A stretch of 16,341 nucleotides of DNA from Thermotogae bacterium. Its GTDB lineage: Bacteria > Thermotogota > Thermotogae > UBA12178. The position numbers were made by a program, and so were the translations under genes. Positions within the stretch are counted from its first letter, which is position 1, and each line of letters opens with the position of its first letter. The stretch spans positions 1 to 16,341 of the forward strand of contig QNAP01000011.1 of assembly GCA_003641795.1 (NCBI GenBank). Direction: 5' to 3'. The notes beneath the pieces are model-generated. The model saw nothing but the letters and a program-made list of their open reading frames with translations, searched no databases and had not been told where the DNA came from. Of the stretch, positions 7,883 to 15,156 are shown piece by piece.

Positions 7883-8098
7883 TGTTTTTCCAAATGAGAA
7901 AAGATTACACCGGCATGTCGAATTGCCGGATATGTGTCTTCATGCGAAACTTCATGCGCATACTCTTCGCGGCCTCAGCAAGGGGACATTTCGCTTGTAG
8001 TACAGGTGAGGCTCCACAATCTTCTAACAATCTCCGATTTCAAGACCGTTGTGGTGCGTGTTACGATATATGGGAAGCAGAAATGGGAGGGGAAAGAT
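7883..8098 (+). promoter_or_regulatory. 216-bp gap before the lon-hfl operon, with a possible promoter
   Basis: No credible gene is seen. A hairpin (7910-7915 CCGGCA with 7924-7929 TGCCGG) lacks a T-run, so it is at best a weak terminator for the preceding gene. A 9-bp direct repeat, CTTCATGCG, occurs at 7938-7946 and 7950-7958. A candidate promoter has TTCAAG (8039-8044) and TACGAT (8062-8067) with a 17-bp spacer. GGGAGGGG at 8085-8092 serves the next gene. The open frames here (extensions upstream of 8099 and an 86-codon frame from 7879) have compositions unlike real proteins. Confidence 0.4.
8085..8092 (+). promoter_or_regulatory. ribosome binding site that sets the lon start at 8099
   Basis: GGGAGGGG lies 6 nt before GTG 8099. 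The frame stays open 55 codons further upstream to 7934, but that extension has no comparable site and no resemblance to the family, whose members normally begin close to the conserved N-terminal segment found here. Confidence 0.8.
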
Positions 8099-10486
8099 GT
8101 GAAAGAGCTCGCCTTCGAGGATCTCGAATTAGGGTTTAATTTGGGCAAAATCGAGTCAACAAAGGCTATCTGTGGTGAATGTGGTTTTGTCGGTCAATCC
8201 AGGGCAGATGAAGCGCTAAGGACCGCACTTCAAGTTACTTCCCAAGGTTACCATGTCTATGTATCAGGACCAGCAGGAACGGGAAGACGTACCTTTGTGA
8301 GAACCGCCGTTAGGGCCTTTGCGGAGAAACTTCCGGTTCCACACGATCTGGTGTACGTGAACAATTTCGAGGACCATCTTCATCCGAACTTCATGGCGTT
8401 GCTTCCAGGCCAGGGAAGGAGTTTGAAGCTCGACATGAACAACCTGGTAACCGAAGCGGCCGAAGCGATACGCAGGACATTCGACAGCGAAGAGTACTCC
8501 AGACGGCGCTCTCAATTAGAGGAGGAGTATCTTAAGGAGAAGAAGCAGCTTTGGGAAGAACTGAGAGAAAAGGCGAGAAGTTTGGGATTTGACGTTCAGG
8601 TAACGCAGGCGGGGATCGTCAGTTTTCCTGTCATTGAGGATAAACCCATTCCTCCCGACGCTATAGAACACCTACCCGAGGAGACGAAGAAGCGAATCGA
8701 AGAGAACGGTACCAAGCTGAAGATACTCCTGGATGGCTCTCTCACGAAGTCTCGCTTTATCGACAGAGAGTTCAAAAGGCGGCTGCGTGATTTGGACAGA
8801 TATGTAGCTATGTTCGCAGTTGGAAACATCTTCGCGGAGCTCGAGAAGAAGTATTCTAAGAATTCTGAGATCCTCGACTTCTTGAACGCAGTCAAAAACG
8901 ACATGTTGGATAACTTGGAGCAGTTGCGTTCAGAAGAGACTGGAATCATAGAATACTTCAAACAACGATACGGTGTCAATTTGCTAGTAGACAATTCCGG
9001 ACTTATAGGAGCACCCGTTGTGGAAGAGTTTCATCCCACTTACTCCAACCTCCTGGGCAAGATAGAGTATTACGCGCGCCAGGGTGTACTCCACACGGAT
9101 TTCACCATGATCAGACCCGGAGCTGTTCACAAGGCAAATGGAGGCTTCCTGATTCTTGATGCTACGGAACTTCTGAAACAACCCCATGCGTGGGAAGGTC
9201 TCAAGAGGGTACTCGTCTCCCAACAGGCAAGGATTGAGAATCTCGAGGTGGCGCTGGGTATCAGTAATCTGCACACGCTGAGACCAGAACCCATCCCGCT
9301 TTCTTTCAAGGTCATACTCATCGGTCCGGAATGGGTCTACGAACTGATGTATGTTCATGACGAGGAGTTCAGAAAGCTCTTCGGTGTAAAGGTACCGTTC
9401 GATTGGAGCATGGAATTAAACGAGGACAACGTGGTTGACTTCGTTAATGTAGTAGCCTCGATAGTACAAGAAGAGGAATTGCTACCTTTCGATAAGAGTG
9501 GACTCGAAGAGGTACTTAAATACAGTGTACGTCTTTCTGGAGATCGAAGAAAGCTCAGTACCCGTTTTGGAATTGTTAGACGTTTACTAGTGGAATCTTC
9601 ACACCAGGCAAAAGCGGATAACGCCGATACGGTCAGCGCAAAACACGTGCTCGAAGCTGTTAAAAAAGCTGAAAGAAGAGTCGATCTCTACGAAGAAAAG
9701 TTGAGAGAAGCCCTGATCAGGGGTGAACTCATGGTAGAAACTGAAGGCAAACGGACAGGGCAAGTCAACGGCCTCACAGTGCTCGAGCTTCCAGATCATA
9801 CCTTCGGCGTACCGGTTCGTATCACCGCCAAGACTTTCCTGGGTAAACCTGGTGTGATCGACATCCAGCGCGAAGCAGATCTCAGTGGAAAGATACACAG
9901 CAAGGCGGTGATGACACTCGATGCCTATCTCAACTGGAAATATGGAAGGTGGGAACCCATTTCGCTCACGGCGACGTTGAGCTTCGAGCAGGTTTACTCC
10001 GTAGTGGAAGGGGACAGCGCTTCTCTTGCAGAAACATTAGCTTTACTTTCAGCCGTTTCTGGATTGCCAGCAAGGCAGGACATCGCCATCACAGGATCGA
10101 TAAATCAGCATGGAGAAGTCCAGCCCGTTGGAGGCGTTACCCAAAAAGTGGAAGGGTTCTTCCGGCTTTGTGCCGAAAGAGGATTGACAGGAACCCAAGG
10201 CGTTATCATTCCTTCAAAGAATACGGATCATTTAATATTGAAAGACGAAGTTCTCGAAGCTGTTAGAGAGGATAAGTTTCACATCTGGACGGTGGACACC
10301 GTCGATGAAGCTGCCGAACTCGTCCTTGGTCAAAAGGCGGGACGGGAGTTGAAAAAGGGTGGGTTCAGTAAGGGTTCTATAAACGATTTGGTCTACAAGG
10401 CTTTAAAACGAGCGCGGGAACTCTCCGAAGAAGCAGGAAAGAAGCGCTCGGAAAAGAAAGGAGGAAGGAGTCGTGGAAAGAAATAA
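8099..10486 (+). CDS. LonB-type ATP-dependent protease (AAA_32/Lon_C family)
   Basis: This 795-residue AAA+ serine protease unfolds and degrades proteins with ATP. The family is the bacterial LonB-like group (COG1067), which lacks the LonA N-domain. Walker A is GPAGTGRRT (57-65), with Arg in place of the usual Lys. A long helical, charged insertion (about 130-300) precedes the Walker-B-like GGFLILDATELL (348-359). An AAA lid follows (about 440-530), then the protease domain (about 550-745). The catalytic dyad is Ser640 in VEGDSAS and Lys683 in PVGGVTQKVEGF, 43 residues apart as in E. coli Lon. The tail (781-795) is Lys/Arg rich. No membrane helix is seen, so it is probably cytosolic. A CXXC pair (C25, C28) lies just before the conserved VGQSRA segment. 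Its end overlaps hflK by 14 nt, so it is translationally coupled to a membrane scaffold that in E. coli controls another AAA+ protease, FtsH. Confidence 0.92.
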   Translation: MKELAFEDLELGFNLGKIESTKAICGECGFVGQSRADEALRTALQVTSQGYHVYVSGPAGTGRRTFVRTAVRAFAEKLPVPHDLVYVNNFEDHLHPNFMALLPGQGRSLKLDMNNLVTEAAEAIRRTFDSEEYSRRRSQLEEEYLKEKKQLWEELREKARSLGFDVQVTQAGIVSFPVIEDKPIPPDAIEHLPEETKKRIEENGTKLKILLDGSLTKSRFIDREFKRRLRDLDRYVAMFAVGNIFAELEKKYSKNSEILDFLNAVKNDMLDNLEQLRSEETGIIEYFKQRYGVNLLVDNSGLIGAPVVEEFHPTYSNLLGKIEYYARQGVLHTDFTMIRPGAVHKANGGFLILDATELLKQPHAWEGLKRVLVSQQARIENLEVALGISNLHTLRPEPIPLSFKVILIGPEWVYELMYVHDEEFRKLFGVKVPFDWSMELNEDNVVDFVNVVASIVQEEELLPFDKSGLEEVLKYSVRLSGDRRKLSTRFGIVRRLLVESSHQAKADNADTVSAKHVLEAVKKAERRVDLYEEKLREALIRGELMVETEGKRTGQVNGLTVLELPDHTFGVPVRITAKTFLGKPGVIDIQREADLSGKIHSKAVMTLDAYLNWKYGRWEPISLTATLSFEQVYSVVEGDSASLAETLALLSAVSGLPARQDIAITGSINQHGEVQPVGGVTQKVEGFFRLCAERGLTGTQGVIIPSKNTDHLILKDEVLEAVREDKFHIWTVDTVDEAAELVLGQKAGRELKKGGFSKGSINDLVYKALKRARELSEEAGKKRSEKKGGRSRGKK

Positions 10487-11420
10487 AATGATCAGAACCA
10501 TCGTGATCGTTGCCATCATCGTGGCCATCGCGGGCTACTTTGCCAGCGGTGTTTACCAGATAGAACCATCTGAGGTAGGATTGGTAAAACGGTTTGGCAG
10601 ATACGTGAGGATGGCAGGGCCGGGTATACATTACCACCTTCCCTATCCTTTCGAATCCGTCACCAAAACGGATGTCTTAACGTTGAGAAAGATCGAGATA
10701 GGATTCCGAACAGTTTCCACAGCACCTTTGACCTTCCGAGAGGAGCAGGAAGAATCGTTAATGCTCACGGGTGATGGGAACATTGCCAGCGTGGAGGCGG
10801 TGGTCCGCTACAGGGTGAAGGATCCAGCGAAGTTCGCGTTCAAAGTGTTGGACGATTACACACTCGTGAAGTTCTTCACAGAATCTGTCATCCGCGAAAA
10901 GGTGGCTGGTAGGACCATAGACGACGTTCTCACGAAGGAAAGAGATGTAATCGCCAACGAAGCCGCACAAAAAATCCAGGAGCTACTGGATGAGTTGGAT
11001 GCAGGCATTTCAATCCAAGGTGTGTATCTGCAAGACGTTTCACCACCAGAACAGGTAGCCGATGCCTTCTACGATGTGATAAACGCTCTTCAAGACAAGG
11101 AGAAACTGATAAACGAGGCACAGAAATACGCCAACGACGTTATTCCGAAGGCAGAAGGTGAGGCTCAGAAAATATTGAACGAAGCCGAAGCCTACAGACA
11201 GGAGCAGATACTTCAAGCCCAGGGAGAAACAGCGAGATTTCTTCAGGTTTATGAGAAGTACAAAAAGGCTCCGGAGGTCACAAGACGGAGACTGTATCTA
11301 GAAGCTTTGGAAGAAATCTTAGGATCTCAGAAGGACGTGCTTCTACTCAGCCAATCTGGTCAGCTCAGCATCTTGAACCTCACCGATATCGAACGCCTTG
11401 TGGGAGGTGGTGAAAAATGA
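10473..11420 (+). CDS. hflK: HflK-like SPFH/band-7 membrane protein
   Basis: This 315-residue membrane protein has one N-terminal anchor helix (about 7-27) followed by an SPFH/band-7 domain (about 28-190, with QIEPSEVGLVKRFGRY at 29-44 and GPGIHYHLPYPFE at 49-61), then a long helical region rich in Glu, Ala and Gln (about 192-265). In E. coli HflK and HflC form a large cage that encloses and restrains FtsH; the order HflK then HflC here matches that pair. It lacks the Gly/Pro-rich cytoplasmic N-terminus of the 419-residue E. coli protein. GTG 10473 is chosen because GGAGG (10460-10464) lies 8 nt upstream, although this overlaps the end of the lon gene; an ATG at 10488 has no site. Its partner protease here may be the adjacent Lon-type enzyme or FtsH elsewhere (inference). 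Confidence 0.9.
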   Translation: MERNKMIRTIVIVAIIVAIAGYFASGVYQIEPSEVGLVKRFGRYVRMAGPGIHYHLPYPFESVTKTDVLTLRKIEIGFRTVSTAPLTFREEQEESLMLTGDGNIASVEAVVRYRVKDPAKFAFKVLDDYTLVKFFTESVIREKVAGRTIDDVLTKERDVIANEAAQKIQELLDELDAGISIQGVYLQDVSPPEQVADAFYDVINALQDKEKLINEAQKYANDVIPKAEGEAQKILNEAEAYRQEQILQAQGETARFLQVYEKYKKAPEVTRRRLYLEALEEILGSQKDVLLLSQSGQLSILNLTDIERLVGGGEK

Positions 11421-12277
11421 TGGCGAAAATCGTTGGTGTTGTGATAATACTGGCGGTGCTCTTTCTGGTGATCCTCCCTTCCGCGTTCTTCATTGTGGAC
11501 GAAACAAAACAGGCAGTGGTACTGAGGTTTGGTGAAATCAAGCAAGTTGTGACAAAAGCGGGACTTCATGTGAAAGCGCCGTTCATAGACAAAGTTGTCA
11601 AGCTGGAGAAGCGCTTCCAGATGTACGACGTCAAGCCCGATGTCATCTATACTGCTGACAAGAAGAACGTGGTGGTGGACACTTTTGCAGTCTGGCGGAT
11701 AAGTGATCCCAAGGTTTTCATAGAATCCTTGAAGAATCTCGCGGTGGCCAAAACTCGCATCGACGATGTGGTCTATTCCCATGTGAGAGATATATTCGCC
11801 AAGCACCAGTTCGATGAGATCGTCTCTGAAAAGCGCGAGGCTCTCCTACAAGAGGTAACCAAGCGCTCTAAGCGCGACCTTCAAGACTTCGGCGTGGAGA
11901 TCCTATCTGTTAGGGTTAAACGAACTGATCTGCCTGATGAAACCCTCAATGCGGTTTTCAACAGGATGAAGTCGGAACGTTATCAAAAGGCTGCTGCCAT
12001 CAGGGCGGAAGGATCTCGGGAGGCCCAGAAGATCACCTCCGACGCAGATAGACAGGTGAGGATCATCGAAGCAGAAGCTCAAAAGAAAGCGGAAGAGTTA
12101 AAAGGTGAGGGTGAAGCCATAGCCTATGAAATATACGCCAGCGCCTACTCCCAGGACCCGGAGTTCTTTAGCTTTTGGAGATCACTCCAGGCTTACAGAA
12201 AAGCTATTCCGGGAGACTACATCATACTCGACGAACGATCGGAGTTTTTGAAGTACCTGTTGAACCCCACACAATGA
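11417..12277 (+). CDS. hflC: HflC-like SPFH/band-7 membrane protein
   Basis: This 286-residue partner of HflK has an N-terminal anchor helix (about 4-26), an SPFH domain (about 27-190, with VDETKQAVVLRFGEI at 27-41 and AGLHVKAPFIDKVVKLEKR at 48-66), and a helical region of EAQK-type repeats (about 190-238). The ending has the HflC signature SQDPEFFSFWRSLQAYRKA (245-263) and a DYIILDERSEFLKYL tail. HflK and HflC alternate in a ring at the membrane in the studied bacteria. The start overlaps the hflK stop (ATGA), with GGAGGTGGTG just upstream; a second ATG directly follows the first, so the protein may begin one residue later. The next gene starts 32 bp downstream. Confidence 0.92.
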   Translation: MMAKIVGVVIILAVLFLVILPSAFFIVDETKQAVVLRFGEIKQVVTKAGLHVKAPFIDKVVKLEKRFQMYDVKPDVIYTADKKNVVVDTFAVWRISDPKVFIESLKNLAVAKTRIDDVVYSHVRDIFAKHQFDEIVSEKREALLQEVTKRSKRDLQDFGVEILSVRVKRTDLPDETLNAVFNRMKSERYQKAAAIRAEGSREAQKITSDADRQVRIIEAEAQKKAEELKGEGEAIAYEIYASAYSQDPEFFSFWRSLQAYRKAIPGDYIILDERSEFLKYLLNPTQ

Positions 12278-12296
12278 GAGAAAGAGAGGAACGGAA

Positions 12297-12301
12297 GGAG
12301 G
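12297..12301 (+). promoter_or_regulatory. ribosome binding site that sets the sufC-like start at 12310
   Basis: GGAGG with an 8-nt spacer precedes GTG 12310. The in-frame ATG at 12274 overlaps the hflC stop but has no Shine-Dalgarno sequence, and would add a charged 12-residue prefix (REREERKEER) atypical of the family, which begins directly with the first strand of the ATPase. Confidence 0.7.
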
Positions 12302-12309
12302 AAAGACTT

Positions 12310-13041
12310 GTGGCACTCGTTCTCGACTCGATTTCTTTGAGAAGGAATAATTCCTGGATCGTCAGAAACGTAACATTACGCTTCGATCGTGGAAAGACCT
12401 ACGCTATTCTTGGGAATAACGGGGTGGGTAAGACGACCATCGTGAACATGATCATGGGCCTTGAAGGCTACAGAGAGCACGAGGGAAGGATATTTTTGGA
12501 TGGTGAAGATATAACGGCACTTCCAGTCCACCAGAGGGCGAGAAAGGGTATTACGCTCCTGTGGCAAGAACCCGCGCGATTTCAGGGGCTGCGAGTTATC
12601 GAATATCTGACGTTGGGCGGAAAATTGGCCGTGAATCCCCGAATTTTGGAGGACGTACTCAAGGCCGTGGGGCTTAACGCTTCCTATCTGGAGAGGGAGA
12701 TCGACGAGTCACTGAGCGGAGGAGAGCGTAAGAGAATCGAACTCGCGTCGGTACTTCTTTTGAAACCGAGGTATGCGATGCTTGACGAACCGGACTCTGG
12801 CATAGACCTGATGTCTACGGAAATGATCAAAGACATATTCCAAAGGTTGAAAACGGCCGGTTCAGCGGTGATCGCGGTTACCCATAGGGAAGAAATCGCC
12901 CTTCTCACAGATAAAGCTTTCCTCGTTTGTGGCGGTATGGTGGTCAAGGAAGATTCGCCTAAGGAGGTTTGCGAGTACTACAAAACGCTCTGCGATTGGT
13001 GCGATCATGTTAACAAGCCTGAGGAGGCGCAAATGGGATGA
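12310..13041 (+). CDS. sufC: SufC-like ABC ATPase (Fe-S cluster assembly)
   Basis: This 243-residue soluble ABC ATPase is the likely motor of an Fe-S assembly scaffold. It has Walker A GNNGVGKTT (35-43), Q-loop Gln86 in LLWQEPARF (a SufC-like context, where most ABC proteins continue differently), signature LSGGERKR (135-142), Walker B YAMLDEPDSGID (155-166; DEPDSGID is the SufC form) and H-loop His192. No membrane domain gene is adjacent; the next gene is a SufB/SufD homologue overlapping by 4 nt. The C-terminal end has three close cysteines, C221, C228 and C231 (CX6CX2C), plus C207, which is unusual for SufC. The start is GTG 12310 on ribosome-binding-site grounds. SufC is known to dimerise and drive opening of the SufB-SufD scaffold. 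Confidence 0.88.
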   Translation: MALVLDSISLRRNNSWIVRNVTLRFDRGKTYAILGNNGVGKTTIVNMIMGLEGYREHEGRIFLDGEDITALPVHQRARKGITLLWQEPARFQGLRVIEYLTLGGKLAVNPRILEDVLKAVGLNASYLEREIDESLSGGERKRIELASVLLLKPRYAMLDEPDSGIDLMSTEMIKDIFQRLKTAGSAVIAVTHREEIALLTDKAFLVCGGMVVKEDSPKEVCEYYKTLCDWCDHVNKPEEAQMG

Positions 13042-14000
13042 GAATCGGTTCTAATTACAGTAAGGAGTTTCAGAGGATCGTTGAAATCTACGAAAGAGCC
13101 GGTGGAGATGCGGCAAACCTGCTGAAGGGTGACGTCGCTTCCATAATCGTGAGTGGTCAGAAAGTACTTGGTTTGAACAATGTGAGAGGAGTCTCCATGG
13201 AAAGCTTTTCGAAGGATGACGTGGTAATTGTCAAGATCAATGTAGGCGATCGCGTACACATTCCCAGTCCCACTCATCTATGTGTGGGAGCGTTGGACAA
13301 GGTGGGAGAACAACGCATCAGGTTTGAGATAGAAGTGGGAGAAGAATCGGAGATCTCCTTCCTCTCTCATTGCTCTTTTCCCTTCGCTGATGACTTTGCT
13401 CACATCATGGAAGCAGTCTTCCATTTGAGAAAAGGTGCTAAGGTTTTTTACGAAGACCATCATTTTCACAGCGATAGTGGGGGCACGAAGGTGAGGACAA
13501 GCTACTCGGTGATACTGGATACTAAATCTCACTTCGAAAACAGATTCTACCTCACCAGAACGAGAGTGGGAAGATTAGAATTGGATATGGAAAGCCACAA
13601 CAACGGCGAAGGATCGGTCGTACATTTGGAAACCAAGGTTTATGAACGAGCTGATGACCGAGTGGAGGTTAGAGAGAAACTTTACTTGAATGCACCAGAA
13701 TCGTCTGGCATCTTGAAGACAGCCATATTTGCTACGGACAGCAGTTACGCCAATGTGGTGAATGAAGCGTATGGCAACGCCCCCCACGTACGCGGACATG
13801 TGGAATGCAGGGAGATAGTTAAAGGCGATGAGGTACAGGTAGGCACGATTCCTGTTCTGCGGATGAGGTACGATACCAGTGAACTTACCCATGAAGCGTC
13901 CATAGGAAGGGTCAATGCCAAGCAGCTTCAAACGCTTATGGCCAAGGGGCTGACGGAAGACGAAGCCACCGAACTCATCGTGAAGGGGATGTTGCGTTGA
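13038..14000 (+). CDS. SufB/SufD-family Fe-S scaffold protein, short form
   Basis: This 320-residue protein carries the C-terminal half of the SufBD core: GAKVFYEDHHFHS (133-145), ECREIV (C257, in the place of the SufB cysteine taken to receive the nascent cluster), then the conserved ELTHEASIGRVNAKQL (282-297) and MAKGLTEDEATELIVKGML (301-319), which bind SufC. E. coli SufB has about 495 and SufD about 423 residues, so this is a short form without the long N-terminal domain. Only one SufB/D gene is here, so it would act as a homodimer with SufC, the layout of minimal two-gene SufCB/SMS systems. Its start overlaps the sufC stop (ATGA) with GAGGAGG upstream, indicating translational coupling. 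No SufS, SufU or SufE gene is present in the window, so the sulfur donor must be elsewhere. Confidence 0.85.
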   Translation: MRIGSNYSKEFQRIVEIYERAGGDAANLLKGDVASIIVSGQKVLGLNNVRGVSMESFSKDDVVIVKINVGDRVHIPSPTHLCVGALDKVGEQRIRFEIEVGEESEISFLSHCSFPFADDFAHIMEAVFHLRKGAKVFYEDHHFHSDSGGTKVRTSYSVILDTKSHFENRFYLTRTRVGRLELDMESHNNGEGSVVHLETKVYERADDRVEVREKLYLNAPESSGILKTAIFATDSSYANVVNEAYGNAPHVRGHVECREIVKGDEVQVGTIPVLRMRYDTSELTHEASIGRVNAKQLQTLMAKGLTEDEATELIVKGMLR

Positions 14001-15043
14001 AAGAGGTCAGAAGGGTCAGAGTGGGAAACCTGGCACTCGGTGATGGGCGTGTGTACGTGCAGTCCATGACCAACGTGGACACAAAGGACGTGGAGGCTAC
14101 AGTGCTACAAATAGAGAGGCTCGCGACGGTGGGATGCGAAATCGTGCGTGTTGCGGCGTATGATTTGGAAGCTGCAAACGCACTGAAAAGGATAAAAGAA
14201 CGGATTTCGATTCCGCTTGTGGCTGATATACACTACGATGCGAAGATAGCCATCCGGGCCATCGAAGCTGGAGTGGACAAAATCAGAATCAATCCTGGGA
14301 ACATACCCTCCAAGGCGTTGAAGGAAGTCGTCGCTGCAGCCAAGGAACATGGTGTAGCCATACGGGTCGGTGCCAATTCCGGTTCTTTGAAACGTGAGTT
14401 CTTAGAACACTACAGGGAAAAGCACGTAGCGTTGGCTGAAAGTGTTCTTGAACATGTGAGAGCTTTGGAAAGGCTGGGATTCGAAGATATCGTGGTCTCT
14501 GCGAAGTCTTCGGATGTTACGGAAACGGTGGAAGCGAATCGGTATGTCAGAAACAAGGTTGATTATCCACTGCACGTAGGGTTGACGGAAGCTGGCTATG
14601 GAAGTCAGGCCATCGTGAAATCCGCCATAGCCATAGGTACTCTACTGATGGAAGGCATCGGCGAGACCATCCGAGTCTCGTTGTCCGCAGATCCCGTGGA
14701 AGAGGTCAGGGTCGCCAAGTGGATACTCGGTTCTCTACATCTCAGGAAAGTGCCGGACCTAGTGGCGTGCCCCACCTGCGCGAGAGCGGAGATAGACGTG
14801 ATGAAACTTGCTGAGAAAGTAATCGCACTGCTCGACAAATTCGATAAACCCATCAAAGTGGCGGTAATGGGATGCGTGGTCAACGGGATAGGAGAGGGCG
14901 CGGATGCGGATATAGGTGTTGCCGGAACAAAGAGCGGAGCGGTACTCATGAAAAAAGGACGGATCGTGGCCCAGGTTCCTCAAGATGAGATCTTTCAAGT
15001 TCTTCGGAGGGAAATTGAGAACTGGGAGGACTGGAGGGCATGA
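13997..15043 (+). CDS. ispG: 4-hydroxy-3-methylbut-2-enyl diphosphate synthase (IspG/GcpE)
   Basis: This 348-residue cytosolic enzyme converts MEcPP to HMBPP in the methylerythritol phosphate pathway of isoprenoid synthesis, using a [4Fe-4S] cluster. The N-terminal TIM barrel covers about 1-245 (VYVQSMTNVDT at 19-29, PLVADIHYD at 73-81, IRINPGNI at 96-103, IRVGANSGSL at 122-131). The C-terminal cluster domain has C258 and C261 in ACPTCAR, C293 in MGCVVNGIGE, and Glu300. These spacings (3, 32, 7) equal those of the E. coli ligands C270, C273, C305 and E312. Length is usual for the short two-domain bacterial form. The start is TTG 13997, overlapping the previous stop, with AAGGGGAT about 6 nt upstream. 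Placement directly after SufCB suits an enzyme needing cluster insertion (inference). Confidence 0.96.
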   Translation: MKEVRRVRVGNLALGDGRVYVQSMTNVDTKDVEATVLQIERLATVGCEIVRVAAYDLEAANALKRIKERISIPLVADIHYDAKIAIRAIEAGVDKIRINPGNIPSKALKEVVAAAKEHGVAIRVGANSGSLKREFLEHYREKHVALAESVLEHVRALERLGFEDIVVSAKSSDVTETVEANRYVRNKVDYPLHVGLTEAGYGSQAIVKSAIAIGTLLMEGIGETIRVSLSADPVEEVRVAKWILGSLHLRKVPDLVACPTCARAEIDVMKLAEKVIALLDKFDKPIKVAVMGCVVNGIGEGADADIGVAGTKSGAVLMKKGRIVAQVPQDEIFQVLRREIENWEDWRA

Positions 15044-15156
15044 CGAGAAGGAATCTTGGCGAATCACTTGTTGGTAGACAATCCGTTCAGATACACCACG
15101 GAAGTAATTTCTCTGAGTTGAAACTACCGGAGTTGATTCAATGCTTGTTAAGCTGA
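15040..15156 (+). CDS. possible 38-residue small ORF between ispG and the ABC-F gene
   Basis: ATG 15040 overlaps the ispG stop (ATGA) and is preceded by GGGAGG (15024-15029) and GGAGGG (15033-15038). The frame runs 38 codons to a TGA at 15154-15156, overlapping the ABC-F start by 16 nt. The product (MTRRNLGESL ... CLLS) matches nothing I recognise. The stop-start overlap copies the coupling seen at the other joints of this operon, and it fills the only gap of note in it. It could be a real small protein, a leader peptide controlling the ABC-F gene, or chance. Confidence 0.3.
   Translation: MTRRNLGESLVGRQSVQIHHGSNFSELKLPELIQCLLS

Noticed and set aside
7910..7929. Hairpin after the dehydratase-like fusion as an intrinsic terminator
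   Set aside because: The stem is only 6 bp and no T-run follows, so it does not meet the usual form.
7934..8098. 55-codon upstream extension of the Lon-like protease
   Set aside because: No ribosome binding site at 7934, atypical residues, and a strong GGGAGGGG before GTG 8099, where the family's conserved N-terminus begins.
7879..8139. 86-codon + strand open frame overlapping the end of the fusion gene and the start of the lon gene
   Set aside because: Cys/Arg-rich with no domain. It runs into the lon gene in another frame and has no ribosome binding site.
12175..12309. Longer N-terminus for the SufC-like ATPase (starts at 12175 or 12274)
   Set aside because: 12175 lies deep inside hflC, and 12274 lacks a Shine-Dalgarno sequence. 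GTG 12310 has GGAGG at an 8-nt spacing and gives the usual SufC length.
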